A program made the translations under genes and the position numbers. A stretch of 64,000 nt of DNA from Flavobacterium sp. ALD4 (GTDB lineage Bacteria > Bacteroidota > Bacteroidia > Flavobacteriales > Flavobacteriaceae): positions 411,537 to 475,536 of the forward strand of contig NZ_PJBJ01000023.1 of the NCBI RefSeq assembly GCF_002836475.1, read 5' to 3'. Under the pieces are notes generated by a model that saw only the letters and a program-made list of their open reading frames with translations, did no database searches and was not told the origin of the DNA. Shown here in pieces: positions 26,780 through 35,940 of the stretch (position 1 is the first letter of the stretch; every line of letters starts with the position of its first letter).

Positions 26780-28405
26780 TTATTTAATTTTGTTTTGCTG
26801 ATTACTATTTTGTTTTTTAACTAAGTCAGAAACTATTTCCTCATAATTTTCAAGTTCTTTTTGGGATTCCCGCTTTTTAAGTTTCTTAAAATCTTCATCT
26901 AATCCTTTATAAAGCGAAAAGCACATAACTATTAAAATAACGGCAAATGGCAATCCTGTTACTATTGTGGCTGTCTGAAGCGCCTGTAAACCACCTCCTA
27001 TTAAAAGAACTGCAGCTACAGCACCTTCGGCGAGAGCCCAGAATATTCTTTGTCCTACTGGCGCATCTATTTTGCCTCCAGAAGTTAAATTATCAACTAC
27101 CAAAGATCCCGAATCTGAAGAAGTAACAAAGAAACCTGCAATTAATATTATTGCAATTATATTAAGAATAAATGCGAAAGGATAGTCTTCTAAGAAAACA
27201 AACAAAGCTGTAGCAACGTTATCATTAACAGCATTTGCAATAGTATCATCACCAAGTAGCACTTGATGTACCGCTGAACTTCCAAAAGCTGAAATCCAGA
27301 AAAAAGTCACAATAGAAGGTACTATTAAAACTCCTAAAATAAACTCGCGGACAGTACGCCCTTTTGAAATACGAGCAATAAACATACCTACAAAAGGAGA
27401 CCAAGCAATCCACCATCCCCAATAGAAGACGGTCCAGGCATTTTGCCAATTAGATCCGGTATAACTTTCTGTCCAAGTTGCAACTTGTAAGAAGCCAGAA
27501 AGGTAATTTCCAGTGTTTTGTACGAAGGATTGAAAAATAAATATTGTTGGCCCTAATATGACTACAACCAAAAGAAATAGCGCGGCTACCCTCATGTTCC
27601 ATTCACTCAAAACTCTCACTCCCTTATCTACTCCTAAAACAACTGAAACAGTAGCAATGGCGGTAACTCCAACAATTAAAATAACTTGAGTTTGCACACC
27701 ACTATCTACATCAAATAAGTGCTCTAATCCTGCTGCAATTTGTTGCACTCCCAATCCCAAGGAAGTAGCTAAACCAAATACGGTAGCAAGAACAGCAAAA
27801 ATATCTATCGCATCTCCAATTCTACCGTAAATTTTATCCCCTAAAAAAGGATAAAAAATAGATCTAATAGTAAGTGGAAGTCCGCGAGAATACGTGAAGT
27901 ATGCCAAAGATAAACCTACTAATGCATACACTGCCCAAGCATGAAAACCCCAATGTAAGAAAGTAAATTTCATAGCTTCCTTAGCTGCTTCAGCGGTCCC
28001 TCCTTCCGCCATTGGCGGACTAAGAAAATGGTAAATAGGCTCTGAAATACTCCAAAATAACAATCCAATTCCCATTCCCGCGCTGAATAACATTGCGAAC
28101 CAAGAAAGAGTTTTAAATTCAGGCTTAGCGCTTTGCCCTCCTATTCTTAACTGACCAAACTTACTGAAGGCCAAATAAATCATAAATATTAGAAAAATAT
28201 TTACACTTAATATAAAAAACCAACCCGCTTTATTTGCCACAAAATTCTGAGTTGCGGTAAACACCTCTTCTGCCCCTTCTTTAAACATAAGGGTCAGCGC
28301 TATTATGATGATGATCGTGATAGCAGAGGTGAAAAACACCGGTCCATTCACATCTAATCCAAAAATGGATTTCTTTTCATCGCTTCTTATAATCTTCTTA
28401 GCCAT
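26780..28405 (-). CDS. BCCT-family betaine/choline/carnitine transporter
   Basis: A 541-residue, 12-helix transporter for quaternary amines (glycine betaine, choline or carnitine), in the inner membrane. The family signature is WGWWIAWSPFVGMFIARIS followed by KGRTVREF. The tryptophan box and SAGMGIGLLFWSISEPIYHF are also intact. The N-terminus is short and the charged C-terminal tail (~50 residues, KKLKKRESQKELENYEE) may be the osmosensing part, as in BetP/BetT. It is followed at 2 nt by a Usp gene. A perfect inverted repeat at 28441-28457, 35 nt upstream of the start, may be an operator. Confidence 0.93.
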   Translation of the reverse strand: MAKKIIRSDEKKSIFGLDVNGPVFFTSAITIIIIIALTLMFKEGAEEVFTATQNFVANKAGWFFILSVNIFLIFMIYLAFSKFGQLRIGGQSAKPEFKTLSWFAMLFSAGMGIGLLFWSISEPIYHFLSPPMAEGGTAEAAKEAMKFTFLHWGFHAWAVYALVGLSLAYFTYSRGLPLTIRSIFYPFLGDKIYGRIGDAIDIFAVLATVFGLATSLGLGVQQIAAGLEHLFDVDSGVQTQVILIVGVTAIATVSVVLGVDKGVRVLSEWNMRVAALFLLVVVILGPTIFIFQSFVQNTGNYLSGFLQVATWTESYTGSNWQNAWTVFYWGWWIAWSPFVGMFIARISKGRTVREFILGVLIVPSIVTFFWISAFGSSAVHQVLLGDDTIANAVNDNVATALFVFLEDYPFAFILNIIAIILIAGFFVTSSDSGSLVVDNLTSGGKIDAPVGQRIFWALAEGAVAAVLLIGGGLQALQTATIVTGLPFAVILIVMCFSLYKGLDEDFKKLKKRESQKELENYEEIVSDLVKKQNSNQQNKIK

Positions 28406-28440
28406 AATTCATCTTTTTTTTGATGTAATTTAATTTCTCT

Positions 28441-28457
28441 GAGAGTTTATAACTCTC
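28441..28457. promoter_or_regulatory. Inverted repeat upstream of the BCCT gene
   Basis: GAGAGTT-TAT-AACTCTC, a perfect 7-bp palindrome with a 3-nt spacer, 35 nt upstream of the transporter ATG. It could be a repressor site or a hairpin in the leader. Confidence 0.5.
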
Positions 28458-28974
28458 CATTTATAAATAAAACCTAAAACAATATCCAATATTAATATCA
28501 AAACTTACTTATGATTTAGCTTCAAAATTGCCTTTCAAAAAATTAATTATAAAATTTCCACTGAACTAAAAATGATTGTATCCATAGGATAATAAATACA
28601 TATGTACTTCTGAAAACGACTAAATCTTCGAGTACATTCATTTAAAAATCAGTAAATCTGGGGGCAGTTTTCTGCATAAAAGCAAATCACAGTAAATACA
28701 ATGGCTAAATACCAGAGCAAGAATATTAAAAAACTAAAATAAGTAAATGAGCAAAGAACTTTAGTCAATATCAACCTGTTCACTAAAACAGTCTTAAAAA
28801 AGCAATATATTGGAGTGCAAACTTAGTGAAAAAAAGAGAGGTCATCACACACAAATAAGGAATAGAAACAATAACAGAGAATAACACAAATATAAAAATA
28901 AAATAACAAATAATCTTCATTTATTTTACTAAAAAACTCATTATAAACTGTTAGCAATATTCCCCTAAAATTGA

Positions 28975-29078
28975 GTTGTGACACTATTTGAGCTAGTAAG
29001 TAGTATCACAACTATAAAAAGCCCTCTTATTAGTCCCGTAAATAGAGAACTGCTTGTGATCTAACTTATAAATAAGAG
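28975..29078. repeat. Pair of adjacent inverted repeats
   Basis: The first hairpin has a 7-bp and a 4-bp stem separated by a C-A mismatch (28975-29012). The second has 8-bp arms (29024-29031 and 29071-29078) around a 39-nt loop. No gene overlaps them. Confidence 0.45.
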
Positions 29079-29224
29079 TCCAAATTAGTCATGGAACCTA
29101 TACTTACTATTGAACAAAAGCAACCTTTTATACCTTTATTTATTTTGTAAGTTAATCCCAATAAAAACTTAAACTCTACTTAAATTACGTAATTTTAGAT
29201 GAAATCTATAAAACATACAATATC

Positions 29225-29752
29225 ATGAAAAAAATAATATTATCGACAGCCTTACTAATTGCTGTAGTTATTGGTTGTAAAACAAGTAGCAGCTCCGGTG
29301 ACTCTAAGAAATTAGCCATTGCTTTTGAAGCAAAAAGCAACAGTACTGTTTCTGGTACAGCAACTTTTATTGAAAAAAATGGCAAAGTAACTTTCGTAGC
29401 AAAATTAGCAGGGTTAAAACCGGGAGTTCATGCCATTCACATCCATGAAAAATCAGATTGTTCAGCTGCAGATGGAAGTTCCGCTGGAGGACATTGGAAC
29501 CCTACTTTTAAGAAACATGGAAAATGGGGTCTTGGTGAACACCACAAAGGAGACATAGGAAACTTTACTGCTGATGCTAACGGTAACGGAACCATTACTT
29601 TGACTACAGATGAATGGAATATAGGCTCAGGAGATCCAACAAAAGATATTCTGGGAAAAGGATTGATTGTACATGAAGGAACTGATGATTTTATTTCCCA
29701 ACCTTCCGGTAATGCGGGAGCGAGAGTAGCCTGTTCAGCAATTATCAAGTAA
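29225..29752 (+). CDS. sodC: Cu,Zn superoxide dismutase lipoprotein
   Basis: A 175-residue SodC with a lipoprotein signal (VVIGC, cysteine at 18). Metal ligands are all visible: HAIHIHE, GGHWNP, HHKGDIGN and IVHEGTDD. The disulfide cysteines are in KSDCSA and VACSAI. It removes superoxide in the periplasm or at the cell surface. The gene stands alone after a long intergenic region; dps and oxyR 4-5 kb away also deal with oxidative stress but are not in the same unit. Confidence 0.95.
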   Translation: MKKIILSTALLIAVVIGCKTSSSSGDSKKLAIAFEAKSNSTVSGTATFIEKNGKVTFVAKLAGLKPGVHAIHIHEKSDCSAADGSSAGGHWNPTFKKHGKWGLGEHHKGDIGNFTADANGNGTITLTTDEWNIGSGDPTKDILGKGLIVHEGTDDFISQPSGNAGARVACSAIIK

Positions 29753-29857
29753 ATTCACAATATAGAGATACATGTAGTTTTTAAAATAACTGCATGTATA
29801 TCTTAACTTAATAACAAGACCATAAATAACATAGCTTTGTACTATTAAAAATAAACA

Positions 29858-31057
29858 ATGATTAACCCTTCAGCATCCGGTTGGATACATAAGTATTTTA
29901 CAAAACAAAAACTCAAGGAACAAATTGTTTACGACGGTCTTGATTTATTTTACACTAATATTAGAGAAACAGGATTCATATATGGTCACATTGTCTCTTT
30001 TGAAACAACCGTTCCCATAATAACGAAAGGTTGGGTTCAAAACGAAATACCAAAGGTAGCCCTCCTAAATACACTTTACGCCATTTATGGATTAACTACT
30101 AGTGACAACAATCCTGATAATTTCCTGTCGAAAGCTTTAGCCTTTTACAATGAAATGACTCCTCAAGGATATAATTTGTTAAAAAAAATACTTCCTGATA
30201 GTCCGCCTTCTTTAAATTTAGAAAAAATAATTGATGATAGAGTTCAAACCAACATTGACATCTTCAGTAAAAACTTTTCTCATATCGTAACGAACGCATT
30301 ACTTTTTATTGATGTTTTAGCTTTTCGACAATATTTAACTTACGGTACGATTCCAGAGAAATATTTAAAAAAAATTGAGGAAGCGGTCATTAGCGTTGTT
30401 TCACTTGCTTTGAAAACCAAATCGAATAAATCCACATACGACGATTTATTAATTAAGTTATTTGAAGCCTCAGTTCGTTATAGTAAGTTCTCAAAAGTAA
30501 GTGTTCAAAACCTAGAAGAACTTAATCTGGACTATTTTGAGTCTGAATTAGAAAAATATTATCTAATTGATATGGCAGGAATGGCACTATGGAGTGATGG
30601 AAAGATTGAAAATGAAGAGGCTTATTTTTTACACAAATTAGCAGAACTGATTGCAGTTCCTGATGAGTTTGTAACAGAAAGCATTAAAAGTACTGATACA
30701 TTTATCACAAAGCATAAAAGTAAAATTCCTTATTTCAATTATTCGAATCCTGTTAAACATTTTTATGACCAAACAACTCAAAGTGTAATTACCTTAATAA
30801 CAAGAAATAAAAACAGATTAGTCAAAGAAATTGTTCAAAGTAGAGACTTAATGATACTTTTGGCAATCTCAACAAGGAGAGATTTAGATGAAAAAGAAAA
30901 GAAAAAAGTAAAGAAACAGTTGCTTGACATTTGTAAAACCGTTCCGTCACTGACTATCTTCTTACTTCCTGGCGGTAGTTTGCTATTACCGATTTTGATC
31001 AAATTTATCCCAACATTGCTGCCATCAGCTTTCAACGAAAATTTAGATATAGATTAA
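29858..31057 (+). CDS. LETM1-like protein with a TerB-like middle domain
   Basis: A 399-residue protein. A TerB-like segment, GMALWSDGKIENEEAYFLHK (~245-265), contains the acidic turn seen in tellurite-resistance TerB domains. The C-terminal ~45 residues, KKQLLDICKTVPSLTIFLLP then GGSLLLPILIKFIPTLLP, match the LETM1 core, which in mitochondria is tied to ion homeostasis and ribosome binding. I recall homologues annotated as LETM1-related biofilm-associated proteins in Bacteroidota. There is no signal peptide. The gene is monocistronic, with its terminator overlapping the end of the convergent carbonic anhydrase gene. Confidence 0.8.
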   Translation: MINPSASGWIHKYFTKQKLKEQIVYDGLDLFYTNIRETGFIYGHIVSFETTVPIITKGWVQNEIPKVALLNTLYAIYGLTTSDNNPDNFLSKALAFYNEMTPQGYNLLKKILPDSPPSLNLEKIIDDRVQTNIDIFSKNFSHIVTNALLFIDVLAFRQYLTYGTIPEKYLKKIEEAVISVVSLALKTKSNKSTYDDLLIKLFEASVRYSKFSKVSVQNLEELNLDYFESELEKYYLIDMAGMALWSDGKIENEEAYFLHKLAELIAVPDEFVTESIKSTDTFITKHKSKIPYFNYSNPVKHFYDQTTQSVITLITRNKNRLVKEIVQSRDLMILLAISTRRDLDEKEKKKVKKQLLDICKTVPSLTIFLLPGGSLLLPILIKFIPTLLPSAFNENLDID

Positions 31058-31059
31058 AA

Positions 31060-31086
31060 AAAAAATCGCCCTAAGGCGATTTTTTC
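31060..31086. terminator. Bidirectional terminator between LETM1-like and carbonic anhydrase genes
   Basis: Stem AAAAAATCGCC/GGCGATTTTTT with a CTAA loop. It directly abuts the stop codon of the carbonic anhydrase gene on the minus strand. Confidence 0.88.
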
Positions 31087-31721
31087 TATAGATTTAATTG
31101 GTAAACTTGGTCCAATTCTTTATTTGAGCTGATATTGACTTTTAAATCGGTAACAAAACCTGAGTTTAATCCGTAAACCCATCCGTGAATACTTAAATCT
31201 TGTCCGTTTTTCCATGCTGCCTGCACGATCGATGTTTTAGATAAATCATAAACCTGCTCTTTAGCATTAATTTCTACAAAAGCATTGAATCGCTCCGTTT
31301 CATCCTCAATAGAATCTAGATAGGCGTTATGCAGACGGTAAACATCTTTGATATGACGAATCCAGTTATCTATTATACCTATGGATTGGTTACCCATAGC
31401 AGCTTTAACTCCACCACAACCATAATGTCCACAAACAATGACATGTTTTACTTTTAATACATTAACTGCATAGTCTAATACACTTAGCATGTTCATATCT
31501 GAATGGACTACCATATTGGCAATGTTTCTGTGAACAAACACCTCACCTGGCTTCGCACCAATGATTTCATTTGCTGGAACGCGACTGTCTGAGCAACCAA
31601 TCCATAATAATGGTGGTGTCTGCCCTTTGGCTAAATCTGCGAAATAATTTGGATCGATAGCTAATGCTTTCTCAACCCACAGTTTATTGTTTTCTAATAT
31701 TTTTTTATAAAAATCACTCAT
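31086..31721 (-). CDS. can: Beta-carbonic anhydrase
   Basis: A 211-residue beta-class enzyme interconverting CO2 and bicarbonate in the cytosol. Zinc ligands are the cysteine and Asp/Arg pair in WIGCSDSRVPANEI and the histidine and cysteine in VCGHYGCGGV. It is full length for the family. It lies 103 nt downstream of a SulP transporter on the same strand. Together they suggest uptake or supply of bicarbonate for carboxylases. Confidence 0.95.
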   Translation of the reverse strand: MSDFYKKILENNKLWVEKALAIDPNYFADLAKGQTPPLLWIGCSDSRVPANEIIGAKPGEVFVHRNIANMVVHSDMNMLSVLDYAVNVLKVKHVIVCGHYGCGGVKAAMGNQSIGIIDNWIRHIKDVYRLHNAYLDSIEDETERFNAFVEINAKEQVYDLSKTSIVQAAWKNGQDLSIHGWVYGLNSGFVTDLKVNISSNKELDQVYQLNL

Positions 31722-31824
31722 TTTCTTATGTTTTATAAATTATCAGATCAGTCTCAAACCTTAAAATTACTATAAAGAAAACAATTTTTACGGTTTGAAT
31801 TACACTGTCCTACTCTATTTTTAA

Positions 31825-33468
31825 TTAATCTTTAAAAACTTCTTTTTTAACCATTACCCTTTTGGCAACATCATAATAGTGTTCAAAAGAAACATGATTG
31901 GCAGTATCTGGACTATTATCTATATAATAGGCCTTTTTAAACCCTTTAAGCTTTACATTAATATTTTCATCAACTGCTCTAGTTTCTTTAAACTCTCGAA
32001 TCAAATCTAAGATGTCATGAGCTATATAAACGGTGTCTTCAGCATTTATTACTACTTTAGAATTCTCTGGAACATCGTTTAAGGTGCTTTTTATTGCCGC
32101 CTTATTCAAAAAAGATACCTCTTGTGCTAAATCAATATGGATGATATCACCGTCAACATACTCTTCCTTCTTAAAACTATAAGCTCTTTTTAAATTCCCT
32201 TTAAGTATAAAAATAATACTAATTAAAATACCTAAAAGTACTCCTTTAAGCAAATCGGTTGTTACGACCGCTACTAAGGTGGCAATAAAAGGAATAAACT
32301 GGTATTTTCCTTTTTCCCAGAAATGAACAAAAGTAGCTGGTTTAGCTAATTTATATCCCACTAAAATTAATATTGTCGCTAATGTTGCTAATGGAATCTT
32401 GTTTAAAATAACAGGTACTGCCAGCACACTGATTAATAAAAGTACCCCATGAATAATCGCTGACATCTTTGATTTGGCACCAGCATTATTATTTGCCGAA
32501 GACCTTACCACCACGGATGTCATTGGCAAACCACCAATTAGCGAACTTAAAAGATTACCAAATCCTTGTGCTTTAAGCTCAACATTGGTATCAGTATACC
32601 TCTTATGTACATCCATTCTATCGGAAGCTTCAATACACAATAGTGTCTCAATTGAAGCCACTATCGCAATCGTTAGTCCTACAATCCAAACTTTAGGATT
32701 CAAAAACCCTGAGAAATTAGGAGTAATAACAATCGCTTTTAACTCATCAAAAGAAGTGGGTACCGGTAACGTAACCAAATGTGCGTTAGAAATTGCCAAT
32801 GAGCTACCAGACATGATAAAAACTTCGTTTAGCACAATTCCCGAAATCACCGCTATCAATGCACCAGGAATTAATTTTAATTTCTTTAAAAAAGGAACTT
32901 TGTCCCAAGCAATCAGTATGACTAGTGACACTACTGTGATCACTAGTGCCCCTAATTGAATATGGTTAAAAATTTCGAATAATGAAGAAAACGAATTGCT
33001 TCCATTACTTTGAATAAAAGACTGATCCCCTTCAAAATCAGCATCATAACCAAAAGCATGAGGGATTTGTTTTAGAATAATAATAATACCGATACCGGCA
33101 AGCATTCCTTCAATTACATTTGTTGGGAAATAATTTGAAATACTACCTGCTTTAATAAAACCTAAAGCTAGTTGAATAAGTCCTGAGATAAAAACGGCTG
33201 TTAAAAAGATGTCAAAAGCACCCAAATCGGTAATAGCAGTTAAAATAATAGCGGTTAAGCCAGCTGCCGGTCCTGAAACACTAACATGAGACTTACTCAA
33301 GAAACCAACTACGATTCCTCCAATAACTCCTGAAATAATTCCTGACATCAATGGTGCACCAGACGCCAATGCAATTCCTAAACATAACGGGAGAGCCACC
33401 AAAAAAACCACTAAACCAGACGCAAAATCTGATTTAAGGTTGGCAAAAAGATTAATTTTTTTTGTCAT
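31825..33468 (-). CDS. SulP-family anion transporter, probable bicarbonate transporter
   Basis: A 547-residue SulP/SLC26 permease with about 12-14 helices and a C-terminal STAS-like domain (~435-540, ending near RVMVKKEVFKD). The N-terminal ASGLVVFLVALPLCLGIALA and SVSGPAAGLTAII segments are the family signature. Start chosen at ATG 33468 (MTKKINLFANLKSD); ATG 33486 is in frame but adds six residues before a normal SulP start. Genetic context with a carbonic anhydrase points to bicarbonate rather than sulfate as substrate; this is inference. A small secreted protein gene lies 83 nt upstream in the same direction. Confidence 0.9.
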   Translation of the reverse strand: MTKKINLFANLKSDFASGLVVFLVALPLCLGIALASGAPLMSGIISGVIGGIVVGFLSKSHVSVSGPAAGLTAIILTAITDLGAFDIFLTAVFISGLIQLALGFIKAGSISNYFPTNVIEGMLAGIGIIIILKQIPHAFGYDADFEGDQSFIQSNGSNSFSSLFEIFNHIQLGALVITVVSLVILIAWDKVPFLKKLKLIPGALIAVISGIVLNEVFIMSGSSLAISNAHLVTLPVPTSFDELKAIVITPNFSGFLNPKVWIVGLTIAIVASIETLLCIEASDRMDVHKRYTDTNVELKAQGFGNLLSSLIGGLPMTSVVVRSSANNNAGAKSKMSAIIHGVLLLISVLAVPVILNKIPLATLATILILVGYKLAKPATFVHFWEKGKYQFIPFIATLVAVVTTDLLKGVLLGILISIIFILKGNLKRAYSFKKEEYVDGDIIHIDLAQEVSFLNKAAIKSTLNDVPENSKVVINAEDTVYIAHDILDLIREFKETRAVDENINVKLKGFKKAYYIDNSPDTANHVSFEHYYDVAKRVMVKKEVFKD

Positions 33469-33551
33469 AATACTAAAATAATTCATGCATAAACCGTCAC
33501 CAACATCTATAAACGCGACAGTAATTTTTTTTTAAAAGATAATCGGAGGTA

Positions 33552-33836
33552 TTAAGCCAAATTCGGCGGAGGGGAAAATATAGAGGTCGAAATCTTATCG
33601 TGTTTAGATAGATTTTCAGAAAGGATAAGACTTGACTTATTGTACTTTCCTAATAAGAAACCAAATTCTATATCAGTATGGTACGCAAAATTTTTAACCT
33701 CTTTTTGAATCTGTTCCTCTTCAGATAAACTAAAGAAAACGGAAGTATCGCATGTCTTCTCTATCATCGTCACTATGGCTGGCGTTGATAGAAAGGCTAT
33801 AAATAAGAATAAAAATATGCGAGCTATAAATTTCAT
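33552..33836 (-). CDS. Small exported protein upstream of the SulP gene
   Basis: A 94-residue protein with a signal peptide (MKFIARIFLFLFIAFLSTPA) and a mature part of ~70 residues. The mature part has an acidic EEEQIQKEVK segment and ends FSPPPNLA. I do not recognise a family, although similar short proteins ending in an SPPP motif are, as far as I remember, common in Flavobacteriaceae. The last part of the protein is rich in serine and lysine. It lies between the dps terminator and the SulP gene, so it is probably the first gene of a small-protein/sulP/can operon. Confidence 0.6.
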   Translation of the reverse strand: MKFIARIFLFLFIAFLSTPAIVTMIEKTCDTSVFFSLSEEEQIQKEVKNFAYHTDIEFGFLLGKYNKSSLILSENLSKHDKISTSIFSPPPNLA

Positions 33837-33931
33837 TAATGCTACCTATAAATTTAATTAATGTAAAAGTATAATTTAACTAACTAATTAGCTAGTGTTG
33901 AAAAAGAATTTTGTAAAAATTTAACATTAAC

Positions 33932-33974
33932 AAAAAAAACCAAAATAGTAATTGATTACTATTTTGGTTTTTTT
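33932..33974 (-). terminator. Rho-independent terminator after dps
   Basis: A 13-bp perfect palindrome arm CCAAAATAGTAAT (33940-33952) with its complement at 33955-33967, with A and T runs outside. It lies 28 nt downstream of the dps stop on the minus strand. Confidence 0.88.
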
Positions 33975-34001
33975 GATATTCTAAAAGAAAGTGGAGTCCC
34001 G

Positions 34002-34475
34002 TTATTCTTCTAACCAAGCCTGCATCATCCAGATCGTTTTCTCTTGCTCTGAAATGAAGTCACTCATCATGGCATTCGACCCTTCGTCATTAATCGCTGC
34101 CGATTTATTTAAAATTTCTCTTTCTAGCACTAGCAGATGAGATAATGAATGTACAATCAAATGAACCGCTTTTTCATCATTTGAAATATTTTTACCAACT
34201 ACAATATTATTGTGCTTGATATAATCCTCAAACGTATGCAACGGGGTACCGCCCAACGTTAAAACACGTTCAGCTATCATATCAACCTTAAGTTGTGAAT
34301 CGTTGTAAAGTTCTTCAAATTTTACATGCAAATCAAAAAAACGTTTTCCTCGGATATTCCAATGAATCCCTCTTAAGTTCTGATAATAAACTTGATAATT
34401 AGATAATAATGAATTTAGTTCATTTACTATTTCTTCTGTTCCTTTTACTGGTAGACCTAAAATATTTGTTTTCAT
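34002..34475 (-). CDS. dps: Dps ferritin-like DNA-protecting protein
   Basis: A 157-residue Dps. Ferroxidase-centre residues are in RGIHWNIRGKRFFDLHVKFEE (H, D and E ligands), and the four-helix pattern spans the protein. It stores iron and protects DNA from hydrogen peroxide in a 12-mer. The gene is divergent from oxyR, 93 nt apart. OxyR is the usual activator of dps, so the arrangement itself suggests control by the neighbour. The short basic DNA-binding tail of E. coli Dps is not evident. Confidence 0.95.
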   Translation of the reverse strand: MKTNILGLPVKGTEEIVNELNSLLSNYQVYYQNLRGIHWNIRGKRFFDLHVKFEELYNDSQLKVDMIAERVLTLGGTPLHTFEDYIKHNNIVVGKNISNDEKAVHLIVHSLSHLLVLEREILNKSAAINDEGSNAMMSDFISEQEKTIWMMQAWLEE

Positions 34476-34541
34476 GTTTTTAATTTTAACAAACGTAGCA
34501 AGAAAAGAACGAAATACACTATAAATTAAATTGATTGTTTT

Positions 34542-34549
34542 TATATTTG
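34542..34549 (+). promoter_or_regulatory. -7 box TATATTTG of oxyR
   Basis: A perfect TAnnTTTG match 19 nt upstream of the oxyR ATG, inside the 93-nt dps-oxyR gap. An OxyR site would be expected in the same gap, but I do not see a convincing one by eye. Confidence 0.65.
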
Positions 34550-34568
34550 TATCGTAAAATACTATTTA

Positions 34569-35510
34569 ATGACAATTACTCAATTAAGATACGTCCTAGC
34601 TGTTGCTGAACATAAAAATTTCACACTGGCCGCAGAAAAATGTTTTGTAACGCAACCGACGTTAAGTATGCAAATTCAAAAAATTGAAGAGGAATTAAGC
34701 ATCTTAATTTTTGACCGATCTAAAAAACCGATTCAATTGACTGACATTGGGCAAAAGATTGTGAATCAAGCCAAAAACATTGTCAACGAAGCGGGGCGAA
34801 TCCAAGACATCGTCGAACAACAAAAAGGCTTTGTAGGCGGTGAATTCAGGTTAGGTATAATTCCGACCGTCATGCCTACACTACTTCCCATGTTTTTAAA
34901 TAATTTCATAAAAAAATATCCAAAAGTTAAACTAATAATTGAAGAGTTAAATACAGAGGAGATTATCACAAAACTCAATAACGGCCATCTGGATGCCGCA
35001 ATTGCAGCTACTCCCTTGATGGAAGAAAAAATCAAGGAAGTAGTTTTGTACTTTGAACCTTTTGTAGCCTACATTCCTGAAAGCCATCAGCAATTTAAAA
35101 AAGAAGAAATCACAATCTCAGATTTAAATCTGGACGAAATCCTTTTACTGCAAGATGGGCATTGCTTTAGAGATGGAGTATTAAATTTATGTAAAAATAA
35201 TCCAAAAAGTGGATTCAGCCATTTTCAAATAGAAAGCGGAAGTTTTGAAACTTTAATAAAACTGGCCGATGAAGGATTAGGTACAACCCTCCTTCCTTTT
35301 TTGCACACCTTGGATTTAAAAGAAGCCGACAAAACAAAACTACGTCATTTTGCAGAACCTAAACCAGCGCGAGAAGTAAGCTTAATTTTTCCTAAAAGCG
35401 AATTGAAAATGCATATAATTGATGCATTACGCACCACTATCGCCGGAGTGATAAAAGGGGCTATTGTTTTTCAAAATGTACAGATTGTGAGCCCGCTCAA
35501 AAGCAAATAA
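34569..35510 (+). CDS. oxyR: OxyR hydrogen-peroxide sensor, LysR family
   Basis: A 313-residue LysR regulator with an N-terminal helix-turn-helix (AAEKCFVTQPTLSMQIQKIE). The redox pair is present: C199 in LLQDGHCFRDG and C208 eight residues later, the same numbering as in E. coli OxyR. It should form the C199-C208 disulfide on peroxide and activate antioxidant genes. The divergent dps gene 93 nt away is a likely target. This makes the OxyR call specific rather than a generic LysR. Confidence 0.96.
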   Translation: MTITQLRYVLAVAEHKNFTLAAEKCFVTQPTLSMQIQKIEEELSILIFDRSKKPIQLTDIGQKIVNQAKNIVNEAGRIQDIVEQQKGFVGGEFRLGIIPTVMPTLLPMFLNNFIKKYPKVKLIIEELNTEEIITKLNNGHLDAAIAATPLMEEKIKEVVLYFEPFVAYIPESHQQFKKEEITISDLNLDEILLLQDGHCFRDGVLNLCKNNPKSGFSHFQIESGSFETLIKLADEGLGTTLLPFLHTLDLKEADKTKLRHFAEPKPAREVSLIFPKSELKMHIIDALRTTIAGVIKGAIVFQNVQIVSPLKSK

Positions 35511-35547
35511 AAAAAAGGGAAATTATATAATCTACTTTTTTTATTCT

Positions 35548-35742
35548 TTACGCAATGACAGCTAAACACCCTTTTAATTCTGGTTTTTCATTCGTAAAGG
35601 ATAAAAGCCATTTCCTTAAATGGTCAATTTCGTATGGTAATAAATTTCTAATTGCTTTTTTAAGCTCTTTGATAAAAAGCTCGGTGTTAAAACTCACTCT
35701 TTCAAGTACCTCTTTTGTGTAATCATAAATCATTCTGGACAT
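35548..35742 (-). CDS. Small conserved protein, paralogue 1
   Basis: A 64-residue protein starting at ATG 35742 (MSRMIYDYTKEVLERVSF). An in-frame ATG at 35802 would add 20 hydrophobic residues that the paralogue lacks, so the short form is chosen. It is 58% identical (37 of 64) to the protein at 35976-36173. The pattern DYTK, LERVSF, EL-KAI, LLPYE, L-WL, EKPEL, CL suggests a two- to three-helix soluble fold. Function unknown. It is convergent with oxyR and follows its paralogue on the same strand, separated by a terminator. Confidence 0.7.
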   Translation of the reverse strand: MSRMIYDYTKEVLERVSFNTELFIKELKKAIRNLLPYEIDHLRKWLLSFTNEKPELKGCLAVIA

Positions 35743-35940
35743 AACAATAGGATTTAAATTCATCTTAATAAAACATATCGCTAATATATTGATTAATGAC
35801 ATTGATTTTACATTAAAACCAGATTAAATGCAGTAAACATCGCTTAAATACATCTTTTTCTACATAATTCATTAAAAATCCTACAGCACTAATTATCAAA
35901 ACAATAGTAATTATAGTAAAACTCATAAGTTCTAAAGTAA

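Larger units (their letters stand above)
28406..29224. other. Long AT-rich intergenic region with several inverted repeats
   Basis: 819 nt with no open frame I trust. Besides the repeat at 28441-28457 it holds GTTGTGA(C)ACTA/TAGT(A)TCACAAC (28975-29012) and CTCTTATT/AATAAGAG (29024-29031 with 29071-29078). These could fold into one extended structure, so a small RNA or the footprint of a small mobile element is possible. The last 150 nt must hold the sodC promoter. Confidence 0.45.
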
